64,000 nt of DNA from Rhizobium sp. NFR07 (GCF_900111905.1 NZ_FOKM01000002.1:124001-188000); one strand, 5' to 3'. Shown: positions 1-9,080, counted from the first letter of the stretch. Made by a program: numbers and translations. Notes: a model not told the origin generated them from the letters alone.

Positions 1-202
1 CGGCAGCTGCGGGCGTGGCGATCGGCGTTATCGGCTTTTCATCCTGGGGTCGGGTCGGGCGGCGCTTCACCGTCTCGACGACGACCGCCTTGCTGCGGCC
101 GCGACCCATGTCCTGGCGTACAGTACCCTGGGTCACGCCTGATGGTCTCAGGGAGAGGGTTTTCTTTACGCCCAGTGTCTTGTCGTCGTTATTATCGGTC
201 AT
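1..202 (-). CDS. infB: Translation initiation factor IF-2, N-terminal part (truncated by window edge)
   Basis: Only the first 67 codons lie in the window. The translation begins [19 protein letters not shown], the usual rhizobial IF-2 start, and continues into the basic, low-complexity N-terminal domain that precedes the GTPase core. An AGGAACGGA ribosome binding site lies just before the ATG. IF-2 places initiator tRNA on the 30S subunit. It is the last visible gene of the rimP-nusA-ylxR-infB operon, 100 bp after ylxR. Identity rests on the short N-terminus plus the operon order. Confidence 0.88.
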   Translation of the reverse strand, partial: MTDNNDDKTLGVKKTLSLRPSGVTQGTVRQDMGRGRSKAVVVETVKRRPTRPQDEKPITPIATPAAA

Positions 203-302
203 TCCGTTCCTGTTCCTTCGTACAGGAACAGATGGAAGCCATCAGAACCTGTCGTTCACTACGTACAAATCGATCTGCGTCCGGCTACAGCCGGTGACCG
301 CG

Positions 303-1004
303 TCATTGTTTCGGCATGTCAGCGACACCCTTTGTCTGGGACAGACCGCCCTTGCGGTACTGTTCAAGTAGGTTTGCGCGCTTCACTACACCCTCACCCG
401 CCTGCCCTGCAAGCGCGCAAGCATGGATAAAAGCATTCTCGCCCATCACTTCGTCCAATTCCGCCCCGGTGAGGAGCAAAAAGGCCGGAATGTCTTCCCC
501 GGCATCCGTGCCGAGTTTCCAGGCCTTGCGGGCCTGGTCTATCTTTCTCACCCCGTCTGCTGCGGCATCCGAGGCATGGAAGACGCCGACGGCGGCTCCC
601 GAGCGGACTGCGGCGTCCACCTTCATCGCGCCAGAGACGAACTGGCCCGCCTTGCGCGCCATGTTCATCATGCCGGCAAGATCTGCCACGAGCAGGCGGT
701 CGACGAGGGCGCCGAGATCGGCTGACGCCTTTGCATCGCTTTTCAGCGCCCGTGCGAAAAGCTGCTTCTTCACCGCGCGGTCGACCAGTTGTCGCTCCGC
801 GCGGATCCAGCAGCCGCGTCCGGGAAGCTGTCGCTTCAGGTCCGGCACCACGGCCCCGTCGGGGCCGCGGACGAAACGGATCAGTTGATCCGGGCTGGTG
901 GCCTCGCGGGTGACGATGCAGGTGCGGTCGTTCACGACGAAATCGTCCGGCCAGTGGTCGTCCGGGGCATCTGCATCATTCACCTGGTCGCCGTCCGAGA
1001 TCAT
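303..1004 (-). CDS. ylxR: YlxR-type RNA-binding protein (DUF448) with L7Ae-like C-terminal domain
   Basis: 233 aa. The N-terminal DUF448 domain shows the basic signature LPGRGCWIRAER around residues 60-72. The second half (AGMMNMARKAGQFVSGAMKV and following) resembles the L7Ae/L30e fold found fused to YlxR in alphaproteobacteria. The start codon overlaps the nusA stop as ATGA, so it is translationally coupled between nusA and infB. The family binds RNA and the context says transcription/translation, but the exact role is not settled. The C-terminal domain is about twice what a minimal YlxR (about 90 aa) carries. Confidence 0.87.
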   Translation of the reverse strand: MISDGDQVNDADAPDDHWPDDFVVNDRTCIVTREATSPDQLIRFVRGPDGAVVPDLKRQLPGRGCWIRAERQLVDRAVKKQLFARALKSDAKASADLGALVDRLLVADLAGMMNMARKAGQFVSGAMKVDAAVRSGAAVGVFHASDAAADGVRKIDQARKAWKLGTDAGEDIPAFLLLTGAELDEVMGENAFIHACALAGQAGEGVVKRANLLEQYRKGGLSQTKGVADMPKQ

Positions 1005-2608
1005 TCCTGATCGGCGGCGACTGCCTCCTCCTCGGCCTCGGCCTGTTCCTTGGCGAGATCCTCTTCGGTGATCCAGCCTGCGAGCAGGCGGGCCTGGACG
1101 ATCATGTTCTCGGCCTCGACGCGGGAAACGTCGAACTTCGAGAACGTGCCCTCGAACTTCTTGGTCTCGCCGTCCTTGCGCTCCGACCAGCCGACCAGAT
1201 CGTCAGCGGCGCAGCCGGCGAAGTCTTCGACAGTCTTGATGCCCTCTTCGCCGAGCGCGACCAGCATCTGGGCCGTCAGGCCGTCGATCTGCTTCAGCTC
1301 GTCCTTGACGCCGAGTTCGATGCGCTTGGCGTCGTTCTCTGCCTCGATGCGCTCCAGGTATTCGCGGGCGCGGGTCTGGATCTCGTTTGCCGTATCCTCG
1401 TCGAAGCCCTCGATGGAGGAGATTTCGTCGAGTTCGGTATAGGCGAGTTCCTCGACCTGGGCGAAGCCTTCGGAAGCGAGAACCTGGCCGATCATCTCGT
1501 CGACGTCGAGCGCTTCCATGAACAGGTTGGTGCGCTCGTTGAATTCCTTCTGACGGCGTTCCGACTCTTCGGCTTCCGTCATGATGTCGATGTCCCAGCC
1601 GGTCAGCTGCGAGGCGAGGCGGACGTTCTGACCGCGGCGGCCGATGGCCAGCGACAGCTGCTCGTCCGGAACCACGACTTCGATGCGTTCCGCATCCTCG
1701 TCGAGAACGACCTTGGCGACTTCAGCCGGTTGCAGGGCGTTGACGATGAACGATGCCGGGTCCTGGGACCACGGAATGATGTCGATCTTCTCGCCCTGAA
1801 GCTCGCCGACGACGGCCTGGACGCGGGAACCGCGCATACCGACGCAGGCGCCGACCGGATCGATCGACGAATCGTTCGAGATGACGGCGATCTTGGCGCG
1901 CGAACCCGGGTCACGGGCAACCGACTTGATCTGGATGATGCCGTCGTAGATTTCCGGAACTTCCATGGTGAACAGCTTCACCATGAACTGCGGGTGGGTA
2001 CGCGACAGGAAGATCTGCGGGCCGCGCTGTTCGCGACGAACATCATATACGTATGCACGGACGCGATCGCCATAGCGCATGTTTTCGCGCGGGATCATTT
2101 CGTCGCGGCGGATGATGCCTTCGCCACGGCCGAGGTCGACGATTACGTTGCCGTATTCGACGCGCTTGACGGTGCCGTTGACGATTTCGCCGACGCGATC
2201 CTTGAACTCGTCGAACTGGCGGTCACGCTCGGCTTCGCGCACCTTCTGCACGATGACCTGCTTGGCCGACTGGGCGGCGATGCGGCCAAAGTCCATCGGC
2301 GGCAGCGGATCGGCGATGAAGTCGCCGATCTTGGCGTCGACATTGCGGTCACGGGCGAGCGTCAGCGGGATCTGCGTGCCGTAGTCTTCGGCATGCTCGA
2401 CGACCTCCAGAAGACGCTGCAGGCGGATTTCGCCGGTCTTTGAATTGATGTCGGCGCGGATATTGGTTTCCGAGCCGTAGCGCGAGCGGGCGGCCTTCTG
2501 GATGGCGTCGGCCATCGCAGCCAGCACGATCTCGCGGTCGATGACCTTTTCGCGGGCCACAGCATCTGCGATCTGCAGAAGTTCAAGCCGGTTTGCGCTC
2601 ACTGCCAT
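1001..2608 (-). CDS. nusA: Transcription termination/antitermination factor NusA
   Basis: 535 aa from the ATG at 2608 (MAVSANRLELLQIADAVARE); an upstream in-frame ATG at 2632 is less likely because GGAG lies a normal distance before 2608. Domains in order: N-terminal RNA polymerase-binding domain (1-130), S1 domain (about 135-200), two KH domains (about 230-345, with GMRGSRVQAVVGEL and IGRRGQNVRLASQL), then acidic C-terminal repeats with helix-hairpin-helix character. NusA binds elongating RNA polymerase and modulates pausing, termination and rRNA antitermination. It lies between rimP and ylxR. Confidence 0.97.
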   Translation of the reverse strand: MAVSANRLELLQIADAVAREKVIDREIVLAAMADAIQKAARSRYGSETNIRADINSKTGEIRLQRLLEVVEHAEDYGTQIPLTLARDRNVDAKIGDFIADPLPPMDFGRIAAQSAKQVIVQKVREAERDRQFDEFKDRVGEIVNGTVKRVEYGNVIVDLGRGEGIIRRDEMIPRENMRYGDRVRAYVYDVRREQRGPQIFLSRTHPQFMVKLFTMEVPEIYDGIIQIKSVARDPGSRAKIAVISNDSSIDPVGACVGMRGSRVQAVVGELQGEKIDIIPWSQDPASFIVNALQPAEVAKVVLDEDAERIEVVVPDEQLSLAIGRRGQNVRLASQLTGWDIDIMTEAEESERRQKEFNERTNLFMEALDVDEMIGQVLASEGFAQVEELAYTELDEISSIEGFDEDTANEIQTRAREYLERIEAENDAKRIELGVKDELKQIDGLTAQMLVALGEEGIKTVEDFAGCAADDLVGWSERKDGETKKFEGTFSKFDVSRVEAENMIVQARLLAGWITEEDLAKEQAEAEEEAVAADQE

Positions 2609-2678
2609 TGTCGTTGGTCTCCGTAGGTCCAATTCTGGCGGCTCTTGCCTCCTCGGAAAGAGCCAGTGTGTTGGTCGG

Positions 2679-3278
2679 TTATTCGTTGTCTTCGGTTTCG
2701 TCTTCGTCGTTCTGGTTCGCGGCCTGCTGCTTGGCCATCTTGTCGGCCCTCAGCGCGTCGCGGATCAGATCGTCGGTCAGGATCAGCTTGCCCTCGGCCA
2801 GTGCCGAGAACGGGATCGTCACGCGCGGCTCTTCACCATAGGCGACCTGGTCGCGCTCGAGGGTGAAGCCCTCTTCGTTGACGTCGGTAATCTTGCCGCG
2901 GAACCGCTTGCGGTTGTCGATCATGATCGACGTCTCGCATTTCACCAGATGGCCGGTCCAGCGGGCAAAATCCGACTTGCGCACCATCGGCCGGTCGATG
3001 CCGGGCGAGGATACTTCGAGATGATACTCGCGATCGATCGGATCTTCCACATCAAGAACCGGTGAGATGGCGACCGACACGGCCTCGCAGCCTTCGACAT
3101 CCATCGTGCCGTCATTGCGCTCGGCCATGATCTGCAGGGTCATGCCGTTCTGATTCAGCATGCGCACACGGACCAGCCGGAAGTCCATTGCGGTCAATAC
3201 CGGCTCGATGATCTCGGCGATCCTCAGGTCGAGTCCTGTCTCGACGATGAGACGCGGCTCGTGGTCTGTCTGCTGCAT
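2679..3278 (-). CDS. rimP: Ribosome maturation factor RimP
   Basis: 199 aa. The N-terminal half has the typical RimP segments [39 protein letters not shown] and [14 protein letters not shown]. The C-terminal half is the SH3-like domain ([13 protein letters not shown]), followed by an acidic rhizobial tail. RimP is needed for 30S subunit maturation. It is the first gene of the rimP-nusA-ylxR-infB operon and is preceded by a leader with a terminator-like hairpin, which suggests control by attenuation. Confidence 0.97.
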   Translation of the reverse strand: MQQTDHEPRLIVETGLDLRIAEIIEPVLTAMDFRLVRVRMLNQNGMTLQIMAERNDGTMDVEGCEAVSVAISPVLDVEDPIDREYHLEVSSPGIDRPMVRKSDFARWTGHLVKCETSIMIDNRKRFRGKITDVNEEGFTLERDQVAYGEEPRVTIPFSALAEGKLILTDDLIRDALRADKMAKQQAANQNDEDETEDNE

Positions 3279-3384
3279 AAGCTCTCCGGTTCAATTCCCG
3301 CTTAAGGATGCGGGCTGAAGCGATCGCCTAACAAAAAAGAGCGGGTCCGGGAGGGCCCACTCTTCATCGGACGATCAAGAATAT
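3279..3384 (-). promoter_or_regulatory. rimP leader with intrinsic-terminator hairpin (putative attenuator)
   Basis: On the minus strand the untranslated leader of rimP contains a 10-bp imperfect stem (3339-3362, GAGTGGGCCC pairing with GGACCCGCTC) followed directly by six T residues (3338-3333), a classic Rho-independent terminator lying before the first gene. A second small stem, CCCGC/GCGGG, lies closer to the start codon. A rimP leader attenuator has been described in alphaproteobacteria, and this fits in position and strand. What it senses is not visible. Confidence 0.7.
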
Positions 3385-3390
3385 GGGCTC

Positions 3391-3419
3391 CATATACGCC
3401 CTCGGTCCCGCAATTGCAA
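3391..3419 (-). promoter_or_regulatory. Housekeeping-type promoter for the rimP operon
   Basis: Minus strand: TTGCAA (-35, 3414-3419), a 17-nt spacer and TATATG (-10, 3391-3396). The inferred start, near 3384, would put the whole attenuator hairpin in the transcript. Motif match only. Confidence 0.55.
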
Positions 3420-3512
3420 GACTGGACCATTTCTGCCCCATCTCCGCTGGATTTAACCCGCTCGGGGTCTATAACCGGTCAACAGGCAAGAATAAAAAAC
3501 GGGGACCAGATC

Positions 3513-5141
3513 GTGCCGGAGAGAATTGCAACACTCGCGCCGTTCAAGAACAAAACCTTCCGCACGATATGGATAGCGAGCCTTGCATCGAATTTCGGCG
3601 GCCTGATCCAGGCCGTCGGCGCGGCCTGGATGATGACCTCGATCACCAGTTCGCAGGATATGGTGGCCCTGGTTCAGGCGTCCACCGCGCTGCCGATCAT
3701 GCTGTTCTCGCTGATTGCCGGTGCGCTTGCCGACAATTTCAACCGCCGCAGCCTGATGCTTGCCGCCCAGGGCTTCATGCTGGTCGTCTCGATCACGCTG
3801 ACGGTTTTTGCCTATCTCGGTCTGCTGACGCCCTGGCTGCTTCTGCTCTTTACCTTCCTGATCGGCTGCGGCGTGGCGCTCAATAATCCGTCCTGGCAGG
3901 CCTCGGTCGGCGATATCGTCTCCCGGGAGATGCTGCCGCAGGCGGTGACGCTGAACAGCATCGGCTTCAACATGACCCGCAGCGTCGGCCCCGCCATCGG
4001 TGGCGCGATCGTTGCTGCCGCCGGTGCGGCCGCCGCCTTTGCCGTCAATGCTGCGAGCTATGTCGCGCTGATGTTCGCGCTCCTGCGCTGGAAGCCTGAG
4101 CGCCGCGACGACAGCCTTCCGCGCGAAACCCTTCTCAGGGCACTGTCGGCGGGCCTCGGCTATGTCTCCATGTCGCCGACCATCCTCAACGTGCTCTGTC
4201 GCGGCCTCCTTTTCGGCCTTGCGGCAAGTGCAATCCTCGCGCTCCTGCCGATCGTCGCGCGCGATCTGGTCGTCGGCGGGCCGCTGACCTATGGCGTCAT
4301 GCTCGGAGCCTTCGGCGTCGGCGCGATCGGTGGGGCGATGGCCAATGCGAGGCTTCGCGAAGTGCTGTCCAGCGAAGCGATCGTACGGCTCTCCTTTGTC
4401 GGCTTTGCCGCGAGCTCGGCCGTCATAGCACTCAGCGGCAACACGGCGCTGACGGCGCTCGTCCTGTTGATCCCCGGCGCCTGCTGGGTTCTGGCGCTGT
4501 CGCTGTTCAATACCACGGTGCAGCTTTCGGCGCCCCGCTGGGTCGTCGGGCGTGCGTTATCCTTCTACCAGACGGCCACATTCGGCGGCATCGCCGTCGG
4601 CAGCTGGGTCTGGGGCGTGGCGGCCGAGACATTCGGCGTTTCGGTCTCTCTCAGTCTCGCAAGCCTCGCCATGCTGGTCGGTGCCGCGGCAGGGCTTCGC
4701 TCGCCGCTGCCGCAATTCGCCGATGTGGATCTCAGCCCCCTCAACCGCTTCAACGAGCCTATGCTGCGTCTTGATCTCCAGCCGCGAAGCGGACCGATCG
4801 TGCTGCAGATCGACTACGAGATCGGCGAGGCCGACATTCCCGAATTCCTGATGCTGATGTCGCGCCGTCGCCGGGTGAGGATCCGCGACGGTGCCCGCCA
4901 GTGGGCGCTGATGCGCGACCTCGAGCATCCCGACATCTGGACCGAGAGCTATCACACCGCCACCTGGGCGGATTACGTCCGGCACAACCGGCGCAGGCTG
5001 CAGATCGACGCCGAGATATGGGACGCGATCCGCAAGCTGCACAAGGGCGAGGAGGGGCCGCGCGTTCATCGTATGATCGAGCGCCAGACGATCCCGCCGA
5101 AGAGCGACATCTTTCACAAGCACCATGTGGATCTGCATTGA
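3513..5141 (+). CDS. MFS-type exporter of the MFS_3 (EntS-like) family
   Basis: 542 aa from the GTG at 3513 (VPERIATLAPFKNKTFRTIW), chosen because GGGGA lies 8 nt upstream; an open frame extends upstream without support. About 400 residues form the 12-helix transporter core, with the inter-helix signature GALADNFNRRSLM after helix 2. A soluble C-terminal domain of roughly 100 residues (from about 420) contains an IVLQIDYEIG segment and a basic helical stretch, as in PF05977 members. It probably exports a small hydrophobic compound or siderophore; the substrate is unknown. A GNAT gene follows after 3 bp. Confidence 0.85.
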   Translation: MPERIATLAPFKNKTFRTIWIASLASNFGGLIQAVGAAWMMTSITSSQDMVALVQASTALPIMLFSLIAGALADNFNRRSLMLAAQGFMLVVSITLTVFAYLGLLTPWLLLLFTFLIGCGVALNNPSWQASVGDIVSREMLPQAVTLNSIGFNMTRSVGPAIGGAIVAAAGAAAAFAVNAASYVALMFALLRWKPERRDDSLPRETLLRALSAGLGYVSMSPTILNVLCRGLLFGLAASAILALLPIVARDLVVGGPLTYGVMLGAFGVGAIGGAMANARLREVLSSEAIVRLSFVGFAASSAVIALSGNTALTALVLLIPGACWVLALSLFNTTVQLSAPRWVVGRALSFYQTATFGGIAVGSWVWGVAAETFGVSVSLSLASLAMLVGAAAGLRSPLPQFADVDLSPLNRFNEPMLRLDLQPRSGPIVLQIDYEIGEADIPEFLMLMSRRRRVRIRDGARQWALMRDLEHPDIWTESYHTATWADYVRHNRRRLQIDAEIWDAIRKLHKGEEGPRVHRMIERQTIPPKSDIFHKHHVDLH

Positions 5142-5144
5142 GCC

Positions 5145-5603
5145 ATGGCCGAGTTTCGCAAGGCCCGTTCCGCCGATCTGCCGCACATCGTGGCTCTTCT
5201 GGCGGATGATCCGCTGGGTAAAGCCAGGGAAAGTGCCTCCGTCCGAACGGATCATCGCTATCTGGAAGCATTCGCCGCGATCGAAGCCGATCCGAACCAG
5301 TTGCTGGCGGTGGCCGTCGATGACGATGACCGCGTAATCGGCTGCCTGCAGCTCTCTTTCATCCCCGGCCTTTCACGCAGCGGGATGTGGCGGGGTCAGA
5401 TAGAAAGCGTCAGAATTTCAGCCGCGCACCGGGGCGGCGGGCTCGGAACGGTCATGATCGAATGGGCGATGGAGCAGGCGAGGCTACGCGGATGCGGCCT
5501 CGTGCAACTGACATCGGACAAGCAGCGACCGGAAGCGATCCGCTTCTATGAAAAACTCGGCTTCGTCGCGAGCCATGAAGGGCTGAAGCTCGACCTAACG
5601 TAA
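5145..5603 (+). CDS. GNAT-family N-acetyltransferase
   Basis: 152 aa, a complete single GNAT domain. The acetyl-CoA-binding motif A is RISAAHRGGGLGTVMI (residues about 85-100), and the C-terminal RFYEKLGF motif is present. It begins 3 bp after the MFS gene, so the two are surely co-transcribed. The acetyl acceptor cannot be told from sequence; acetylation of the exported compound is one possibility. The 3' end overlaps the convergent transglycosylase gene by 9 bp. Confidence 0.88.
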   Translation: MAEFRKARSADLPHIVALLADDPLGKARESASVRTDHRYLEAFAAIEADPNQLLAVAVDDDDRVIGCLQLSFIPGLSRSGMWRGQIESVRISAAHRGGGLGTVMIEWAMEQARLRGCGLVQLTSDKQRPEAIRFYEKLGFVASHEGLKLDLT

Positions 5604-7025
5604 CTTGGCCTTCAGCGAAGCATCGGGATAGCAGGTCGGCGCAATCCCGGCCTTGGCCTGCCAGTCGCCCAGCGAGCGGCGGGTCTTGAAGCCCGGCAAC
5701 CCGTCGACATTGCCGACGTCGTAGCCCTTGGCGACCAATGCCTTCTGCATTGCAAGCACGTCGGAACGCAACATCTTGCCGACATCGCCCCAGCTTGCCT
5801 GGAACGGGCCCACCCCATAGGCGATGCGGTCGGCGAGATTGCCGATGAACAGCGCATAGAGGTCGGAATTATTGTATTCCTTGAGGACGTAGAAATTCGG
5901 CGTGACGATGAATTCGGGACCGTTCCGTCCGGCCGGAAGCAGCATCATCCCCGGCGCCTTCAGCTCGGAAGACGGAAAGGCCTTGCCGGAAATGCGCGTG
6001 ATGCCGGTCGAGGCCCAGGCGGAAATCGGCTTGGCGAGGTCCGGACCTTCCTGCGCGCAGGAGACATTGACGGGGATCGAAGCCTCAAAACCCCAGTCCC
6101 GACCGCGTTGCCAGCCTTCCTGCTGAAGATAGTGCGCTATGGAGGCAAGCGAATCCGGCACGGAGTTCCAGATGTCCGGATGCCCGTCCTGGTCGAAGTC
6201 GACGGCATATTTGAGATAGCTCGTCGGCATGAACTGCGGCTGGCCGAGCGCCCCGGCCCAGGAACCCTTCATCACGGACGCGCTGACGTCGCCACGCTCG
6301 ATCATCGTCAGCGCTGCGATCAGCTCCTCGCGAAACATCGGCTTGCGGGTCGACATGAAGGCCTTGGTCGCCAGCACTTCGATTGCTGAATAAGGAAGCC
6401 GAGCCTTGCCGAAACCGGATTCCCGGCCCCAGATCGCGACGATCACCTCGCCCGGTACGCCATAGGCCGCCTCGATGCGCTTCAGCGTCGCGGCATGGGT
6501 GGAGGCAAGACCGCGGCCGGTGGCGGCAAGGCCCTGCAGCCGCTTCTCTGAAAAATAGGCGCCGGGAGAGGAGAATTCCGCCTGGCTCTGGTCCTGCTGC
6601 TTCGGCGGCTTGGAACCGGGCGGCACGAGATCCGGCAGATCCCAGTTCAGCGTCACACCCTTGAAGGCGGCATCGATCGTACGCGCCGACACCCCGGCCT
6701 TGCGGGCTTCGGGAGAAAGATCGCTGGCGATCCATCGCTGGAATTGCCGTTCGACGTCGGGCTTGTTCTGGGCAAGCGCGGGGAGGGGGAGGAGGGCGAG
6801 GAGTGTAGCGAACAGGACCTTTGCTGTTTGCGCTAGCAAGCCCCCCTCTGCCCTGCCGGGCATCTCCCCCACAGGTGGGGAGATCACAAGTGGCCGGACC
6901 TTCGCCCCAAAAAATCCCCTGTCCCCGGCAGACACGCTGCATTGGGCCAGTGAGCGCACGCCCAGCTGATCTCCCCCCTTGTGGGGGAGATGGCCGGCAG
7001 GCCAGAGGGGGGTGAACTTGCGCAT
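5595..7025 (-). CDS. Lytic murein transglycosylase (MltB/SLT_2 type) with a repeat-derived insertion in its leader
   Basis: 476 aa. The hydrophobic core of a signal peptide, LLAQTAKVLFATLLALLPLPALAQ, spans residues 63-86. The SLT_2 catalytic domain follows (about 88-395) with the catalytic Glu in WGRESGFGK (E202) and GQPQFMPTSY. A C-terminal peptidoglycan-binding domain (about 415-475) ends the protein. It cleaves glycan strands in the periplasm, forming 1,6-anhydro-MurNAc. The best ribosome binding site (GGAGG, 6 nt before the ATG at 7025) gives MRK, and then residues 4-62 are encoded by a palindromic repeat inserted in frame. Alternative starts inside the repeat (ATG at about 6868, TTG near 6840) would skip it. 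recR lies 16 bp upstream on the same strand. Confidence 0.88.
   Translation of the reverse strand: MRKFTPLWPAGHLPHKGGDQLGVRSLAQCSVSAGDRGFFGAKVRPLVISPPVGEMPGRAEGGLLAQTAKVLFATLLALLPLPALAQNKPDVERQFQRWIASDLSPEARKAGVSARTIDAAFKGVTLNWDLPDLVPPGSKPPKQQDQSQAEFSSPGAYFSEKRLQGLAATGRGLASTHAATLKRIEAAYGVPGEVIVAIWGRESGFGKARLPYSAIEVLATKAFMSTRKPMFREELIAALTMIERGDVSASVMKGSWAGALGQPQFMPTSYLKYAVDFDQDGHPDIWNSVPDSLASIAHYLQQEGWQRGRDWGFEASIPVNVSCAQEGPDLAKPISAWASTGITRISGKAFPSSELKAPGMMLLPAGRNGPEFIVTPNFYVLKEYNNSDLYALFIGNLADRIAYGVGPFQASWGDVGKMLRSDVLAMQKALVAKGYDVGNVDGLPGFKTRRSLGDWQAKAGIAPTCYPDASLKAKLR
6841..7012. repeat. Composite palindromic repeat (RIME-like), copy A, inside the transglycosylase leader
   Basis: 172-bp element with imperfect inverted termini of about 45 bp (6841-6885 and 6968-7012), each starting with six C/G residues. 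Each terminus can itself fold into two small hairpins (GCCC-TGCC-GGGC and a CTCCCCCAC/GTGGGGAG stem). The centre is about 80 bp. It closely matches copy B at 54045-54221. Organisation resembles the Rhizobium intergenic mosaic elements. The whole copy is read through in frame by the transglycosylase ORF. Confidence 0.85.
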
Positions 7026-7041
7026 CCGTTGCCTCCTGAAA

Positions 7042-7647
7042 TCAGATCGCCGTCCGCGCCCTCAAGGCCGCCGTCAGCGTGCCTTCATCGAGATAGTCGA
7101 GCTCGCCGCCCACCGGCACGCCATGGGCCAGCCTTGTGATCTTGACGTCGAAATCGGACAGCTGGTCGGTGATGTAATGGGCCGTCGTCTGGCCTTCGAC
7201 GGTGGCATTCACCGCGATGATGATCTCCTTGACGGTCCCCTCGTTGACGCGATCGACCAGCCCGCGAATATTGAGATCGTCGGGACCCACGCCGTCGAGT
7301 GGCGACAGCGTGCCGCCGAGCACGTGATAGGCGGCGTTCATCGCACCGGCGCGTTCCAGCGCCCAGAGATCGGAGACGTCCTCGCAGACGATCAGCATCG
7401 AGTGGTCGCGGCGGATATCGGTGCAGACGGTGCAGGGATCGGATGTATCGACATTGCCGCAGCGCGAGCAGATCTTCACCTTGTCATAGGCCTCGCCCAT
7501 CGCATGCGACAGCGGGCCGAGCAGCTGATCCTTCTTCTTGATCAGGTGCAGCGCCGCGCGGCGGGCCGACCGCGGCCCGAGGCCCGGAACCTTCGCCAGG
7601 AGCTGGATCAGTTTTTCGATTTCGGGGCCGGTGACTCGCTTTGCCAT
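7042..7647 (-). CDS. recR: Recombination mediator protein RecR
   Basis: 201 aa, full length. In order: helix-hairpin-helix ([16 protein letters not shown], about 20-35), the four-cysteine zinc finger ([16 protein letters not shown], about 60-75), a Toprim domain with [12 protein letters not shown], and the Walker-B-like C-terminus. RecR works with RecF and RecO in loading RecA at gaps. GGGAGG precedes the ATG. The usual dnaX-ybaB-recR order is interrupted here by a LysE gene and two plus-strand genes. It probably shares a transcript with the transglycosylase downstream. Confidence 0.97.
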   Translation of the reverse strand: MAKRVTGPEIEKLIQLLAKVPGLGPRSARRAALHLIKKKDQLLGPLSHAMGEAYDKVKICSRCGNVDTSDPCTVCTDIRRDHSMLIVCEDVSDLWALERAGAMNAAYHVLGGTLSPLDGVGPDDLNIRGLVDRVNEGTVKEIIIAVNATVEGQTTAHYITDQLSDFDVKITRLAHGVPVGGELDYLDEGTLTAALRARTAI

Positions 7648-7704
7648 GTCCTCCCTTTAGCCCATATGTCGGGCAAACGGAAACGCCGCAAGGACACTTG
7701 GCCG

Positions 7705-8334
7705 ATGAAACTTCTCGCGATCTGCACGGGCAGCGCCGAACGCCTGCCCGGCAAAAGCTACAGGACCGGCATCTACAAGGCCCCGGTCAATGCAGCGATG
7801 ATGATCGACACGCTCGGCGTCGTCGGCGATGCGGTCTGCAACAGGAAGCATCACGGCGGACCCGATCAGGCGATCCTGCTCGAAGGCACACTGACGCTCG
7901 ACTGGTGGGCCGCAGAGCTAGGTCGCGACCTTCCGTTCGGCACATTCGGCGAAAACCTCGTGATCGACGGCTTGGACAACCGCGATGTCGCCGTCGGCGA
8001 TCGGTTGCGCATTGGAGAGGTGATCCTGGAAGCGACCTGTCCACGTTCGCCTTGCAACACGCTCGCGGCCCGGATGGAGGACAGGCAATTCGCAAAGCGC
8101 TTCTTGAGGGCCGCCCGTCCGGGCATCTATTGCCGGGTCATCCGGCAGGGAACGGTCTCACCGGGAGTTCCCGTTGAGTACGAGCCTTATGCCGGCGAGC
8201 GTGTCCTGCTTTCCGAATTGCTGGCAACGCTTGGGCGGAACCTGGCCGAGAACGAGAGGGCGCGTTTCCTCGCTGCGCCGATCGGGACACGCTTACGGGC
8301 GATGTTCGAAGCCGGGGCGCAACCGGAGCGATAA
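7705..8334 (+). CDS. MOSC-domain protein (YiiM-like)
   Basis: 209 aa from the ATG at 7705 (MKLLAICTGSAERLPG), with AAGGA upstream; the frame stays open upstream but without coding character. The MOSC domain shows HGGPDQAILLEG, GENLVIDGLDNRDVAVGD and the conserved cysteine region CPRSPCNTLAARM. MOSC proteins handle molybdenum-cofactor-bound sulfur or reduce N-hydroxylated compounds (YiiM type). Divergent from recR with 57 bp between, so they share a promoter region. Confidence 0.88.
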   Translation: MKLLAICTGSAERLPGKSYRTGIYKAPVNAAMMIDTLGVVGDAVCNRKHHGGPDQAILLEGTLTLDWWAAELGRDLPFGTFGENLVIDGLDNRDVAVGDRLRIGEVILEATCPRSPCNTLAARMEDRQFAKRFLRAARPGIYCRVIRQGTVSPGVPVEYEPYAGERVLLSELLATLGRNLAENERARFLAAPIGTRLRAMFEAGAQPER

Positions 8335-8461
8335 AAAGTGACGGAAGCGGCACAGGTAAGTCTAAAAAAGGAAATCGTAACGAAACCGTGAGACTTGATG
8401 ATGTTGCCTGTTTTCGATCAGGCCATATACCGCATAGCATGATGTGAAGACGGAGTATTCG

Positions 8462-9070
8462 ATGAGTATTGTGAGGCGCTTTCCTGTTGGTCTGTACTCC
8501 GGCGTACTGCTGCTTCATGTGACCGCGGCCACGGCGGTCTTCGCGGAGGAGCACACGGATCAGGCGATCTTCGGGTTTGGCGGCGCGATGGTCGACGGCG
8601 ACATGGCGGAATCGACCAATCCCTTCGGTGTCGGATACGAGAACCATCCGATCTTCGGCATCGGCTACCAGTTTTTCCCTTACAGCATCGGTGATCTGAA
8701 ATTCGGCCTGGAAGCCGGTCTTGCGGGCCGTTTCCGTGGCAATACCAATGCGGAGATCTGGGGCGGCGTTGTCGGCCGCTATGAGGGCATCGAGATCGCC
8801 AATACGATCCGCATCATCCCCTCCTTCACCTTCGGCATCAGCCATGTCACCGAAACGATGGAAGGCCGCGAGAAGAAGAACGAGGAAGAGCGAAACGGCG
8901 ACGCCAGCACGCTCTTTTATCTCGGCCCGGAACTCAGCTTCAGCACGGTCTCCCGTCCGGAACTGGAAGTCTTCTGGCGCCTGCATCACCGGTCCGGCGC
9001 CTGGGGCACGCTCGGCGATATGCATGGCGGATCGAACGCCAACGTCATCGGCGTCCGGTATAATTTCTAA
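8462..9070 (+). CDS. Outer-membrane beta-barrel protein resembling PagL lipid A 3-O-deacylase
   Basis: 202 aa from the ATG at 8462 (GGAG about 8 nt upstream), in preference to a GTG at 8444. A signal peptide (VGLYSGVLLLHVTAATAVFA) is followed by alternating strands rich in Gly and aromatic residues, and the last residues are VIGVRYNF, a typical outer-membrane terminal strand ending in Phe. The HHRS segment near residue 177 resembles the His/Ser catalytic pair of PagL, but the canonical Asn-Ala-Gly and Glu context is not clear, so enzymatic activity is uncertain. Convergent with the LysE gene. Confidence 0.62.
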   Translation: MSIVRRFPVGLYSGVLLLHVTAATAVFAEEHTDQAIFGFGGAMVDGDMAESTNPFGVGYENHPIFGIGYQFFPYSIGDLKFGLEAGLAGRFRGNTNAEIWGGVVGRYEGIEIANTIRIIPSFTFGISHVTETMEGREKKNEEERNGDASTLFYLGPELSFSTVSRPELEVFWRLHHRSGAWGTLGDMHGGSNANVIGVRYNF

Positions 9071-9080
9071 AAGTCAGGTA

